A DNA stretch of 64,000 nucleotides, taken from the NCBI RefSeq assembly GCF_040784935.1, contig NZ_CP160680.1:2443501-2507500 (forward strand), given 5' to 3'. Below are positions 29,351-37,919 of this stretch, one piece after another (the stretch's first letter is position 1; each line of letters begins with the position of its first letter). Origin of the DNA: Lewinella sp. LCG006. GTDB taxonomy: Bacteria > Bacteroidota > Bacteroidia > Chitinophagales > Saprospiraceae. A program made the translations under genes and the position numbers. The notes beneath the pieces are model-generated. The model was not told the origin of the DNA. It did not search any database and was given only the letters and a program-made list of their open reading frames with translations.

Positions 29351-31033
29351 TTAGAGCTTGCTGATTTTCTGAGTAATGACACCGTTGTTCGTAATCACTT
29401 TTAGCCAATAAATACCTGCTGGTAAGGTACCCAAAGCTAACTCTTCTCGCTCACTAAAGGAGAGTTTTTGCTGAAGCATCACGCGCCCCGTTTGGTCGTA
29501 AACAGCCAACGACTGCATTTGTGCGCCGGATAAGGAAAGCGTAAGCTGGTCGTTGGTGGGGTTGGGGAAGACCTGAAGTTCATAGGCTATCGGAAGTTGC
29601 TCTTCCGTATCTACGACTACGAAAGTTTCGCAAAAATGATCGTTGCTGGTGTCTTCGTCGAGTTCGCTGTTAGGGGCGGCGGTGTATAGGCAGAGCTCCA
29701 GGTTGAAGGTGAAGTCGCCTTCTTCATCGAGATTTACCCAATGATAACTACGATAGGTGAAGGGAACGGTGATGTTGGAGTTGGCTGGTACCGTGATGTC
29801 CTCTTCTGAAAAAAAACGGCCTTCGGCACAATTGAAATTGCCTTGGATAGGGCCGCCAATAACAAAATGATCCACAGGTGTATCACCATAATTAGTAACC
29901 TGTATTTCTCCTGACCAGTCTGCGTTGACTTGATAAGAGACGTCTGAAATATAAAGAATAAAACTATCGATCATCATGTTGATACCCGTTATGCCAATGT
30001 CAGGGCCTGTAATTGGTGGTAGACCAGTACTTTTTCGGACATAGCCATGTGATAGATGAGCGTAACTTAATTGCGATTCAAAAAGATCATTCCCTAGTTG
30101 GTAAAAAGTGCCGTTTTCTTCAATGAGTTGAAACAAGGTTCGATCGGGTGTTTCCCAGATCTGGGTGATGACTACTTCTGATTGGTCGGGCAGCAGGGTA
30201 GCAATAGCGTGTGGAGAAATGAGGGTACTGTAAATCTGCACCCCACTTTCGGTAATATTGATTCGCGCAGTGTTCGTGAAGTTGGGCGGGAGCGGCCATT
30301 CAGTAACTTCTTCTGTAATAAAGTCGTAAAAGAACAACATGTTGTCGCCTGTCCAATAGATACCTTCATCACTAACCTCAAGGTCTGTGAGGTAGAGATT
30401 GCCTAAGCTGAATATTTCTTGCAGCTCGCCAGCAGCTGGTTGGTACATGATCGACAAATCTGTATTTACCACAAAAGATTCAGCAGAGATCACGGCCATG
30501 TGACCAGTTTTGAGGCCGTTGAAGGCCCACGAAAGGTCAGTGCTGCCATTGTTGTTGAGGCGCTGGACGGTCAGGCTCGTATTCCAGAAGACCTGGCCAT
30601 TTTCGAGGGGGTGAACTGATATGATTGTTCCTTCGTAGGCTTGCTCCTCTAGATCTTCGCGGTGAAAAAGAACCTCGCCGCTGGCACTGAAATGAGTGAT
30701 AATCGCTGATTGATTAACAGGAAAATCATCGGCTTGACGTCGCCAACCTACTGCCCAAAAGGAGCCGTCGGGGGCAAATTTTACATCGGTGTAGGTGCCG
30801 TAGTACATAGCTGCTTCGCTGCTGCTCCACAATTCTTGACCAGTATTTTTGTCGAGGTAGGTGACATAAGGTGCATCACATTGGCCTTGGAAGCCAGCAA
30901 GGGCAATGGCATCTCCTTGTACGTCCATAGCTGCATAGTTGGCCCATTTCTCCTGGGTAACAAAGCTAAAGTCATTTTGGGCATTCAAGAAAGAAAAAGC
31001 AAGGCAAGCAAGGAGTGAAATTGAGCGCATCAT
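29351..31033 (-). CDS. secreted T9SS protein with propeller-like repeats
   Basis: 560 aa with two adjacent ATGs (31033, 31030). A signal peptide (MMRSISLLACLAFSFLNAQ) precedes about 300 residues of short beta blades (GDAIALAGFQG, DGSFWAVGWRRQ, GQVFWNTSLTVQRL), suggesting a propeller. An Ig-like domain (SGEIQVTNYGDTPVDHF, NSNITVPFTYRSY) follows, then a type A T9SS sorting domain (LQVFPNPTNDQLTLS, DQTGRVMLQQ, LPAGIYWLKV). No enzyme motif is visible. It is first in a two-gene operon with the GH5 enzyme, hinting at a role in binding or sensing the same polysaccharide. Confidence 0.8.
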   Translation of the reverse strand: MMRSISLLACLAFSFLNAQNDFSFVTQEKWANYAAMDVQGDAIALAGFQGQCDAPYVTYLDKNTGQELWSSSEAAMYYGTYTDVKFAPDGSFWAVGWRRQADDFPVNQSAIITHFSASGEVLFHREDLEEQAYEGTIISVHPLENGQVFWNTSLTVQRLNNNGSTDLSWAFNGLKTGHMAVISAESFVVNTDLSIMYQPAAGELQEIFSLGNLYLTDLEVSDEGIYWTGDNMLFFYDFITEEVTEWPLPPNFTNTARINITESGVQIYSTLISPHAIATLLPDQSEVVITQIWETPDRTLFQLIEENGTFYQLGNDLFESQLSYAHLSHGYVRKSTGLPPITGPDIGITGINMMIDSFILYISDVSYQVNADWSGEIQVTNYGDTPVDHFVIGGPIQGNFNCAEGRFFSEEDITVPANSNITVPFTYRSYHWVNLDEEGDFTFNLELCLYTAAPNSELDEDTSNDHFCETFVVVDTEEQLPIAYELQVFPNPTNDQLTLSLSGAQMQSLAVYDQTGRVMLQQKLSFSEREELALGTLPAGIYWLKVITNNGVITQKISKL

Positions 31034-31323
31034 GTGAGCGTAGGGTTTAGTGAAAAGGGGTGTTTGAAATATTTTTCAATATTCATTTTTTGACCTGCAT
31101 TTGAAAGCAAATAGCTGACAAAAAGGGAATAAGCGGTAACGATAGGAGGATTATCGGTATCAACGTGCGAGTAACCGACAAAAACGTTTTGGGAATTATT
31201 GTGTTGAATGTGTTAAAATTTCTTTAAGTACTGACAAAATACTTTGTATTGCTGAACATTTTATGGTACTTTGAGGATTATATATCGTAACGTTTCATAA
31301 TCCCAAGTCAAACCCCAGCATAA

Positions 31324-31650
31324 ATGAAGCACCTTATACTCCTTTTTTCTTTTTGTTTACTAAGTAGTTTTGCCATAGGGCAGACGAGTTTCCGTACTTT
31401 CGGAAGCACGCCAGCCGTGGTGGAGTTGCAGGTGTTTCCAAATCCGGCAGTAGATTATATTCAGGTAAGTACCAACCAAGCCGTTGAACGCATAGCCGTG
31501 TTCAATTTGGCAGGGCGCGAAATCAAAGCGTTTACTTACCGAACCGAAGATAAATACTATGTTGGTGATTTGCCCAAGGGCATGTACCTCGTTCAATTGG
31601 TCGGCGCACAAAACAGCCGTATTGGAACAAGACGCATCAGCATACGTTAA
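31324..31650 (+). CDS. mini-protein made of a signal peptide and a T9SS sorting domain only
   Basis: 108 aa. A signal peptide (LILLFSFCLLSSFAIGQ, cut near residue 20) is followed after about a dozen residues by a complete type A T9SS sorting domain: LQVFPNPAVDYIQVS, AVFNLAGREIKAF, DLPKGMYLVQLV and a basic end, RRISIR. There is no cargo domain. It may be a free-standing version of the tail, for example a competitor or probe of the secretion/attachment machinery, or a remnant of a longer protein. It has its own leader region and a terminator, so it seems to be an expressed unit. Confidence 0.8.
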   Translation: MKHLILLFSFCLLSSFAIGQTSFRTFGSTPAVVELQVFPNPAVDYIQVSTNQAVERIAVFNLAGREIKAFTYRTEDKYYVGDLPKGMYLVQLVGAQNSRIGTRRISIR

Positions 31651-31688
31651 AGACTTTTTTATTTTTGACTCTCGAATGTGAAAATGGT

Positions 31689-31716
31689 AGGGCCTTCCGC
31701 GCAAGCAGAAGGCCCT
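31689..31716. terminator. bidirectional terminator between convergent genes
   Basis: AGGGCCTTC (31689-31697) pairs perfectly with GAAGGCCCT (31708-31716) over a 10-base loop. Moderately T-rich sequence follows on both strands. It separates the mini T9SS gene from the GCS2-CBS gene. Confidence 0.65.
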
Positions 31717-31733
31717 CGTTATTTTGAGAAGGC

Positions 31734-33719
31734 CTATTCCTTCCCTTTTCTTTTTGCTTTTTTCATCTCAGCCTTCAAATTATCGGCCTCTTCCTTGCGA
31801 TCGGCCAGTCGCTCTAGAAGACGGCTGGAAATACGCACAAAATCCATTTCGGTGATGATCCCGATCAGTTCGTTTTTCTGAACCACGGGCAAACAACCAA
31901 TCTTTTTTTCACGCATCATTTTCATGGCGACCACAATGTTGGCCTTAGGGTCGATGGTTAGCGGCGTCTTGATCATGATGTCTCTGACGGCCGTCACGGG
32001 GGTACCATTGACGGTTTTTCCATTGGCAAAATAGCGCAGCATCATCCGGCCGGTAATGAGACCAATGAGGTCGCCTTTGGTATTTTCGACGGGCATGTGG
32101 CGAATTTTACGCCAATCCATCAGGTGGGCTACCATTTCGATGAGATCATCTTCGTGAACGGTAAATAAATCCGTTTCCATAAACTCCTCTACGGTAAGGG
32201 TAGCGGGGCCGTACTCTTTCAAGTCACTTTGTTGTGGCATTTCCCAGGTATGTACAGGTTTTCCTGCATCTTGTTGTTTGAGCATGCAGGCGGTTAGAAT
32301 AGCGAGTGCTTCGTCGCGGTTGACTTCTTTTTTGAGTTTACTAAAGGCTCGCAATTGCCAGCGGGCACCGTTCATGTGGGCCTTAGCCCGACCTTCGATG
32401 ACGCCCAGGTACTTGTCGATGTCTTTTTCGTCGATTTTGCGCAGTTTCAAGCCCTCCCTTGCGATGGGCAGTAGTTCTTTGAGGATCAATTCACAAGCGC
32501 CGATTTTTTTATCACCAAACCAGGTGAAATTGGTGTCGATACCGAATTTGGCGGCTTTGCCGAAATTGTCGCGAACATCCTCCCAGGAGATCTGCTCTCT
32601 GATGTCCCCATAGCGCGCAGCCATGCCGGTCATTGCCCCCAACCAGAAAGCAGCATTGGCTACTTCATCGACAACGGTGGGCCCGGAAGGGAGTACACGG
32701 TTTTCGATCCGGAGGTGAGGTTTCCCGTTTTCGCTGATGCCGTAGCAGGGACGATTCCAGCGGTAAACCGTAGAATTATGTACTTGCAAGGCTTTCAGTT
32801 TGGGCACTTGCTTGTTGCGAATTTGATCAATACTATCTTCCGTAATATCCGTCTCTAAAAGTACGCGGAAGCGGGCAATGTCTTCCTTATAGATTTCCAT
32901 AATGGATTTGTCCAGCCAGCCCGATCCAAAGCTTACGCGCGGGCTCCGCTCCCGCAGGTGGTCGTGGGTAGTGCGCACATCGAGCGCTTGTTGGAACAGC
33001 GCAATCCGCGATTCGTGCCACAGCCGTTTACCAAAAACAATGGGCGAATTGGCGGCAATGGCCAAGATCGGCGCGGCCAGTGTTTGCGCGATGTTGTACA
33101 TCTGCACAAAAGAATCAGGCGTCACTTGCAAGTGGACCTGGAAACTGGTGTTGCAGGCTTCCAGTAAAGGAGAATCATGCTTGACTAGCAATTCATCAAT
33201 CCCCGAAAGGCGCAGTTCATAGGCAGAGCCAATCAATTGTCGGTTAATCGCTTCCATCAGGGCGAAATACCGTGGCCGCGGCGTAAGGTTGTCCATGGAG
33301 AGGTCAAACTTGCGCAAAGTGGGCAAAATGCCCGTGAGCACTACTTCTGCCCCCATCAGACGAGCTTGCTTGCGGATGGTTTTTTGGTGAACCATATTTT
33401 CCGCTTCCATTTCACTGAGGCATTTGCCTGTAAAAACACGCGGCGTGAGGTTAGTTTCCAGATTGAATCGTGCCAATTCCCCATCGGCCCAAGGGTATTG
33501 ACTGAGCTTCTCTAAAACCTCCGGGCCGATGATGGAGGGGGTGAAGTCATCCTTGTCCACCAGGCACATCTCCTGCTCGGCACCAATCCGGATGGTATCA
33601 CTTTCAAACCATTCATTTTGTAGCATATATTCCAGCGCTCTTACATCTTTCAGTAAGTGCCGGACAAAACTGTGCATGCTCTTCTCGTCTTGTGCTAATG
33701 TTACCGTTTGTTCCCCCAT
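31734..33719 (-). CDS. glutamate-cysteine ligase-like (GCS2) protein fused to a CBS domain pair
   Basis: 661 aa. Residues about 15-480 form a GCS2-type carboxylate-amine ligase domain (GAEQEMCLVDKDDF, RFNLETNLTPRVF, ACNTSFQVHLQV, ANSPIVFGKRLWHESR, PHLRIENRVLPSGPT). After a linker, two CBS motifs follow at about 520-640 (MDWRKIRHMPVENTKGDLIGLIT; MREKKIGCLPVVQKNELIGIIT). The tail is Lys-rich. GCS2 enzymes join glutamate to cysteine or another amine using ATP; CBS pairs bind adenine nucleotides and tune activity. The true substrate is unknown, and a role other than glutathione synthesis is likely, since no gshB is adjacent. It is divergent from the lipoprotein at 33888. Confidence 0.85.
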   Translation of the reverse strand: MGEQTVTLAQDEKSMHSFVRHLLKDVRALEYMLQNEWFESDTIRIGAEQEMCLVDKDDFTPSIIGPEVLEKLSQYPWADGELARFNLETNLTPRVFTGKCLSEMEAENMVHQKTIRKQARLMGAEVVLTGILPTLRKFDLSMDNLTPRPRYFALMEAINRQLIGSAYELRLSGIDELLVKHDSPLLEACNTSFQVHLQVTPDSFVQMYNIAQTLAAPILAIAANSPIVFGKRLWHESRIALFQQALDVRTTHDHLRERSPRVSFGSGWLDKSIMEIYKEDIARFRVLLETDITEDSIDQIRNKQVPKLKALQVHNSTVYRWNRPCYGISENGKPHLRIENRVLPSGPTVVDEVANAAFWLGAMTGMAARYGDIREQISWEDVRDNFGKAAKFGIDTNFTWFGDKKIGACELILKELLPIAREGLKLRKIDEKDIDKYLGVIEGRAKAHMNGARWQLRAFSKLKKEVNRDEALAILTACMLKQQDAGKPVHTWEMPQQSDLKEYGPATLTVEEFMETDLFTVHEDDLIEMVAHLMDWRKIRHMPVENTKGDLIGLITGRMMLRYFANGKTVNGTPVTAVRDIMIKTPLTIDPKANIVVAMKMMREKKIGCLPVVQKNELIGIITEMDFVRISSRLLERLADRKEEADNLKAEMKKAKRKGKE

Positions 33720-33887
33720 GAGCTAATGCTTTTGACACTTTTTTTGATTATATTAATTAGCTAATATAATTGTTTGTGATTATCCCAAGGAGGTTCCTGA
33801 ATAATTTTGTCAAAAGAGGGCTTGTTTATATAAAATTCGGTGACACAGCGTTAGGTAGTAAAGTCAGATTAATATAATCTTCAAGTT

Positions 33888-34418
33888 ATGCGTTTACTTC
33901 AAGTTTTTTGTCTCCTAGTAGTCGTCATGTTGTTCAGTACCTGTAGGGATGAGCTAGGAGAATCGCTCTTCGAGATGGACTATCCGCCCAAGTCATTCAC
34001 CTTGCCAGCGGGTGCCAATACCTTTGCGAGCGCAGTGATTGCCATTTCTAATATCCCCACAAATTACCCCAATTTCCTCAATGCCAGTGGCTACTCAGCG
34101 ATGGATGTGACGAAGATCGTGCCCCGCTATGCCCGCCTGGTATCGGTGGACGGCCTGGATACTGGCTTCCTCTCGGAAGTGTCGGTGCGCATCTGCCCCA
34201 ATAGCCAGCAAGATTGTACCCTGGCGGACGAAGCCTTCCATATCAACGACCTTTATCGCCGCAACATCACCAACATCAACCTCCAGCCCGGCTTGGCCAA
34301 CTTCAAAGATTTGCTCTCCTCCGGGCTCTACCGGCTAGAGGTTGTCTTCTTCCTCGGCGAGATCTCTCCCTATAGTGTCGACTTTAGATTGGAGTATGGT
34401 TTTCAGGCGTTTAAGTAG
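33888..34418 (+). CDS. putative lipoprotein of unknown function
   Basis: 176 aa. The N-terminus (LLVVVMLFSTC) is a plausible lipoprotein signal with Cys19, though the -3/-1 residues (FST) are not ideal. The mature part looks all-beta (SFTLPAGANTFASAVIAI, YARLVSVDGLDTGFLSEVSVRI, GLYRLEVVFFLGEISPYSVDFRLEYGF) and may be a small jelly-roll or Ig-like domain. I do not recognise the family. It is followed 103 bases later by a GldM-C-like gene on the same strand, so the two may act together at the cell envelope. Confidence 0.65.
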   Translation: MRLLQVFCLLVVVMLFSTCRDELGESLFEMDYPPKSFTLPAGANTFASAVIAISNIPTNYPNFLNASGYSAMDVTKIVPRYARLVSVDGLDTGFLSEVSVRICPNSQQDCTLADEAFHINDLYRRNITNINLQPGLANFKDLLSSGLYRLEVVFFLGEISPYSVDFRLEYGFQAFK

Positions 34419-34521
34419 GGGGCTGTTACTTTTTCTCCCCACTACGTTATGCTAATAATTCTACTCCTTTAATTTCTGGAACATTGACGAGGGTGGTGTT
34501 TTAATTACAAAATCCTGAGTT

Positions 34522-34914
34522 ATGTTAATGACTAAAACTTTGCTCGCAAGCCTCCTTGCCAGCCTAAATTTGCTATGCCTTTTGCCGGAGAGAATACCGA
34601 GCTTGAGCCTCAATCAGAAGGTTACAGAAATGAGTGCTGCTGAATTCCATACTTATGGGCAATTAGCAGCGGTATTGGAGAACTTTGATTTTGATGCTCG
34701 CTGTGAGGTGAGCCAATTCCGCTTGGTACGAGTTGCCAAACGCAGCGATCCTGTAATGATAGAGAACCTTGGTAGCAATTTTACAACGAATAGTAAACAA
34801 TTGATACAACAAGCCCGCAGCGGAGATGTCTATTTCTTTGAGGAAATTAAAGCCCGTTGCCCTGAAGATCCCGCAGCACGTCCATTGGCCGGTTTGGTAG
34901 TTAAGATTTTATAG
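34522..34914 (+). CDS. stand-alone GldM C-terminal-like domain protein
   Basis: 130 aa with a signal peptide (TLLASLLASLNLLCLLP). The mature part carries features I associate with the last domain of GldM/PorM: AVLENFDFDARCEVSQFRLV, LGSNFTTNSKQLIQQARSGD and FFEEIKARCPEDPAARPL, ending VVKIL. GldM is the inner-membrane T9SS motor protein whose periplasmic domains reach the outer-membrane ring. Here a single such domain is secreted without any membrane anchor or GldL partner. Two cysteines (ARC in each half) could form a disulfide. The function is unknown; it could dock on the same partner as GldM or be a recycled fold. Confidence 0.65.
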   Translation: MLMTKTLLASLLASLNLLCLLPERIPSLSLNQKVTEMSAAEFHTYGQLAAVLENFDFDARCEVSQFRLVRVAKRSDPVMIENLGSNFTTNSKQLIQQARSGDVYFFEEIKARCPEDPAARPLAGLVVKIL

Positions 34915-34971
34915 GATTATTATATAATATCTTACCGACCGACCCGTATATTTTGCAGGTCAAATAATTTA

Positions 34972-35027
34972 TATACCTATCTTAAAGCAGTTTGGGCCTT
35001 TGCCCAAACTGCTTTAAGATAGGTATA
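34972..35027. repeat. perfect 26-bp palindrome with CTTT loop
   Basis: Arms 34972-34997 and 35002-35027 are exact reverse complements around a 4-base loop (CTTT). The stem begins TATACCTATC and closes at GGGC/GCCC. No T tract follows (GCTCCCCCCC), so it is not a standard terminator. The rest of 34915-35207 is low-complexity CA-rich sequence just before the M20 peptidase gene. Confidence 0.85.
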
Positions 35028-35207
35028 GCTCCCCCCCTCTCCCACATCAGCACCCACACAAAATCCATTTTCGTATATTGCTAAATTAAACCACCAAAGC
35101 CAACCACTAACCACCAACTTCTCAAGGTCGGTTCCGATAGCTATCAGAAGGAAGTGAGAAGTCGGAATTAATGAAGGTCACCAACAAACCATCAACCAAC
35201 AACCATC

Positions 35208-36722
35208 ATGCCCCGCATCCTCCCCCTCCTCATTTTCTTAGGCACTACCTCCTTGCTAGCGGCCCAGAAAAAATACCCAACCGAAGCTGCTGCCGCCGCT
35301 TTTTTACCGGCCTACTGCGATTTTTTGAGTCTCCCTTGTGATGCGAACAAGCCTGAGGAACTGGAGCCTAATATACAGTGGTGCGAAGCGCAATTTGGGC
35401 GGCGGGGTTTTTCGGTAAAGCGCCTTCCTAATGCGGGCATCGAGGTCTTGCTGGCGGAATACGGGGTGAAAGAGGATTTGCCGACCGTATTGTTCTACGT
35501 GCAGATTGATGGCCAACCCGTAGATCCGGCCAAATGGGCCTCGGGCCAGCCGTATACGCCCATGCTGGGCAAGCCCACAGAGGAGGGCTATACCTTCCTG
35601 GAAGAGCTGCCGCAGGATTGGCGAACCGTCGATCGTAGCTACCGGATTTTTTCGCGGGCGGCTTCGGATGCCAAAGGGCCCATCGCGATGTTTTTGGCTG
35701 CTTGGGACCATCTGCAAAAGCAAGGGGAGCAACCCGCGTTCAACGTCAAGGTGATCATGGATACGGAGGAGGAGCTGGGCTCTCCCAACCTGCTATCGGT
35801 GGTAGAAAACAACCGTACAGCACTGGCGGCGGATCATTTTGTCATCCTGGATGGCCCACCCCATATCTCTAATCGCCCAACCCTGGTTTTCGGTGCCAGG
35901 GGTATTGCCACGGCGCGGATCACGGTATACGGCCCGAAAGTACCCCTGCACAGCGGGCACTACGGAAATTATGCACCCAATCCTGCCCTGCGCCTGGCGC
36001 AGTTGCTGGCCTCTATGAAAAACGATGCTGGGCTGGTGACCATTCCCTACTGGTACGACGGGATCAACCTCGACGAGAAAACCCGCCAAACTCTGGCACA
36101 AGTGCCGGATGATCTAACGGAAATCAACCATCAACTGGGTTTTGCTGCACCCGATGGGGTCGGAAACAGCTTGCAGGAGGCCATCCAGTATCCCAGCTTG
36201 AACATCCGTGGTATTTCCTCGGGGTGGGTAGGAGCGGCTGCGCGGACAATCATTCCCGACAATGCTGTGGCCAATCTGGATATCCGTTTGGTAAAAGAAA
36301 GTAAAGCCGAAAATCTTATGGATTTGTTGCAGGCACACATCAAGGCCCAAGGGTATTACCTGATCACGGAGAGCCGCGAGCCTACCGCTGCTGAGCGCGA
36401 TCAGTACCCAAGGATAGCCTCCTTCGGGTACAAGTTTGCTTACGGTGCTTTCCGGACGCCGCTGGATGCGCCTACAGGAGCCTGGTTGGAAAGTGCCATG
36501 GTGGACGTGTTGCAAGAGGAGATTGTCAAAATTCGTACGCACGGAGGCTCTATTCCTATCGCTCCTTTTGTGGAAACACTGGGGGTACCGGCGGTGATCG
36601 TTCCCTTGGTTAATCCAGATAATAACCAGCATAGCCCCGACGAAAATTTGCTACTCAGCAATTATTTTAGAGGGGTGGAAGTTTGCTACAGTATTCTACA
36701 CACCAAAATCCCGCAAGAATAA
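35208..36722 (+). CDS. secreted M20-family metallopeptidase-like protein
   Basis: 504 aa with a signal peptide (LPLLIFLGTTSLLAAQ). M20 features: the first metal motif is at FYVQIDGQPVDP, the bridging Asp at SRAASDAKGP, the catalytic/metal Glu pair at DTEEELGS, Asp at ILDGPPH, the dimerisation-domain SGHYGNYAPNP, and the last His at NNQHSPDE. In most M20 dipeptidases the first motif is GHYDVQP; here the metal-binding His is Gln. Loss of one zinc or altered chemistry is therefore possible. It probably hydrolyses a peptide or N-acyl amino acid in the periplasm. The gene stands between two palindromic elements. Confidence 0.85.
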   Translation: MPRILPLLIFLGTTSLLAAQKKYPTEAAAAAFLPAYCDFLSLPCDANKPEELEPNIQWCEAQFGRRGFSVKRLPNAGIEVLLAEYGVKEDLPTVLFYVQIDGQPVDPAKWASGQPYTPMLGKPTEEGYTFLEELPQDWRTVDRSYRIFSRAASDAKGPIAMFLAAWDHLQKQGEQPAFNVKVIMDTEEELGSPNLLSVVENNRTALAADHFVILDGPPHISNRPTLVFGARGIATARITVYGPKVPLHSGHYGNYAPNPALRLAQLLASMKNDAGLVTIPYWYDGINLDEKTRQTLAQVPDDLTEINHQLGFAAPDGVGNSLQEAIQYPSLNIRGISSGWVGAAARTIIPDNAVANLDIRLVKESKAENLMDLLQAHIKAQGYYLITESREPTAAERDQYPRIASFGYKFAYGAFRTPLDAPTGAWLESAMVDVLQEEIVKIRTHGGSIPIAPFVETLGVPAVIVPLVNPDNNQHSPDENLLLSNYFRGVEVCYSILHTKIPQE

Positions 36723-36751
36723 ATTACATTTGTGACCAATGTATTGCGCAA

Positions 36752-36852
36752 AAAATAAATTGAACCTCTTTTTCGGTTTTTCAAAAAGCAGGCACACTTA
36801 AAATGAATCGTTTAGCCTGCTTTTTGAAAAACGTCGGCTCAATTTATTTTTG
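36752..36852. repeat. nested palindrome (18-bp inner, 13-bp outer arms)
   Basis: Inner arms GTTTTTCAAAAAGCAGGC (36777-36794) and its exact complement at 36816-36833 are enclosed by AAAAATAAATTGA (36752-36764) and TCAATTTATTTTT (36840-36852). It fills the space between the M20 gene and the DUF4271 gene. It could be a terminator-like RNA structure or a small mobile repeat. Confidence 0.8.
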
Positions 36853-36873
36853 TGCTGTTCTTAAAGTAAAAAT

Positions 36874-37854
36874 ATGCGTTTTTGGGTCTTATTGTTGGTG
36901 GTGTTTGGAGTGGTATTTGCGCTGCGTGCGCAAAATGCCCGTAACCCTTTTGAGTTGACTCCAAGGCTTGATCCTGCGGCGCAAATAGAGGAAGCTCCCG
37001 TTGAGGATACCGCTACTTCCGAGGCGAACCCCTTTGATTTGCAGCGGGCTGGACAATCAGCAGTGCCTTCCGGGAATTCTACTCGAATAGATTCCTCGAC
37101 CAATCCTTTTGATTTGGTAGTGCCCTCCTCGTCTTCGGTGGAGCAACCATCCGCAGACAAAGCCGTTACAGCACCAGCAAAAGATGAGCTGACGAGGGCT
37201 AGCGATGACAACAGCACCAATGGTACCTTGCTCTTGATAACCTCTCTTTTACTCAGTGCCGCTACCTTGTCGCTGATCTTTTTCCGTAGTATGTACCTCA
37301 AAGCCTACCGGGCTTTGTTTAATGACAATCTACTCTCGCAGTTGTACCGCGAAAGAGAAGCCGGAGCATTGGGGATCTTCCTCATTACCTATGGCGTTTT
37401 TTTTCTAGCGGCGGGCTTTTTTACCGTACTGGCACTCAGGCACTGGGGGCACCTGGCGCAAGAGGGGTTGTGGTCCCAGTTTTTGTATATAACCGTAGGT
37501 ATTACGAGCTTGATGGTCGTCAAACACCTGCTGCTAGCAATTATCGGATACGTTTTTCCAGTAGAAAAAGAAACCAGTAGATACAGTTTTACCATCATGG
37601 TTTTTGCCATAATTCTCGGTCTTTTTCTGACCATTGGTGCCGTGATCCTCGCTTATGCTCCTGCCGAGTATCACCGCTGGATCATTTATATTGGTGTCGG
37701 TACCTTGCTAACCGTGTATTTGCTACGCAGTTTCCGAGGGCTGTTTATTGCTAATCGATTTATTTTCAATTACCAGTTTCACTTTTTGTCGTATATTTGC
37801 GCCGTCGAAATCGGGCCTGCCCTATGCTTATTTAAATATTTGACCGATTTCTAA
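36874..37854 (+). CDS. DUF4271 membrane protein with NPF(D/E)L repeats
   Basis: 326 aa. A signal peptide (LLLVVFGVVFALRAQ) leads into about 95 low-complexity, probably periplasmic residues that contain NPFEL (24-28), NPFDL (52-56) and NPFDL (77-81). Then come about six membrane helices from residue 110 on (LLLITSLLLSAATLSLIFF, IFLITYGVFFLAAGFFTVL, FAIILGLFLTIGAVILAYA, WIIYIGVGTLLTVYLL), matching DUF4271. In Bacteroidota this family commonly precedes a uroporphyrinogen-III synthase-like gene, as it does here (65-base gap). Its role is unknown. Confidence 0.85.
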   Translation: MRFWVLLLVVFGVVFALRAQNARNPFELTPRLDPAAQIEEAPVEDTATSEANPFDLQRAGQSAVPSGNSTRIDSSTNPFDLVVPSSSSVEQPSADKAVTAPAKDELTRASDDNSTNGTLLLITSLLLSAATLSLIFFRSMYLKAYRALFNDNLLSQLYREREAGALGIFLITYGVFFLAAGFFTVLALRHWGHLAQEGLWSQFLYITVGITSLMVVKHLLLAIIGYVFPVEKETSRYSFTIMVFAIILGLFLTIGAVILAYAPAEYHRWIIYIGVGTLLTVYLLRSFRGLFIANRFIFNYQFHFLSYICAVEIGPALCLFKYLTDF

Positions 37855-37919
37855 ACAGGTGGGTTTTCACTTATGAGACTAAGCGGCCGGCCACTTTTTT
37901 CTTAAAAAAAACCGCGTGC

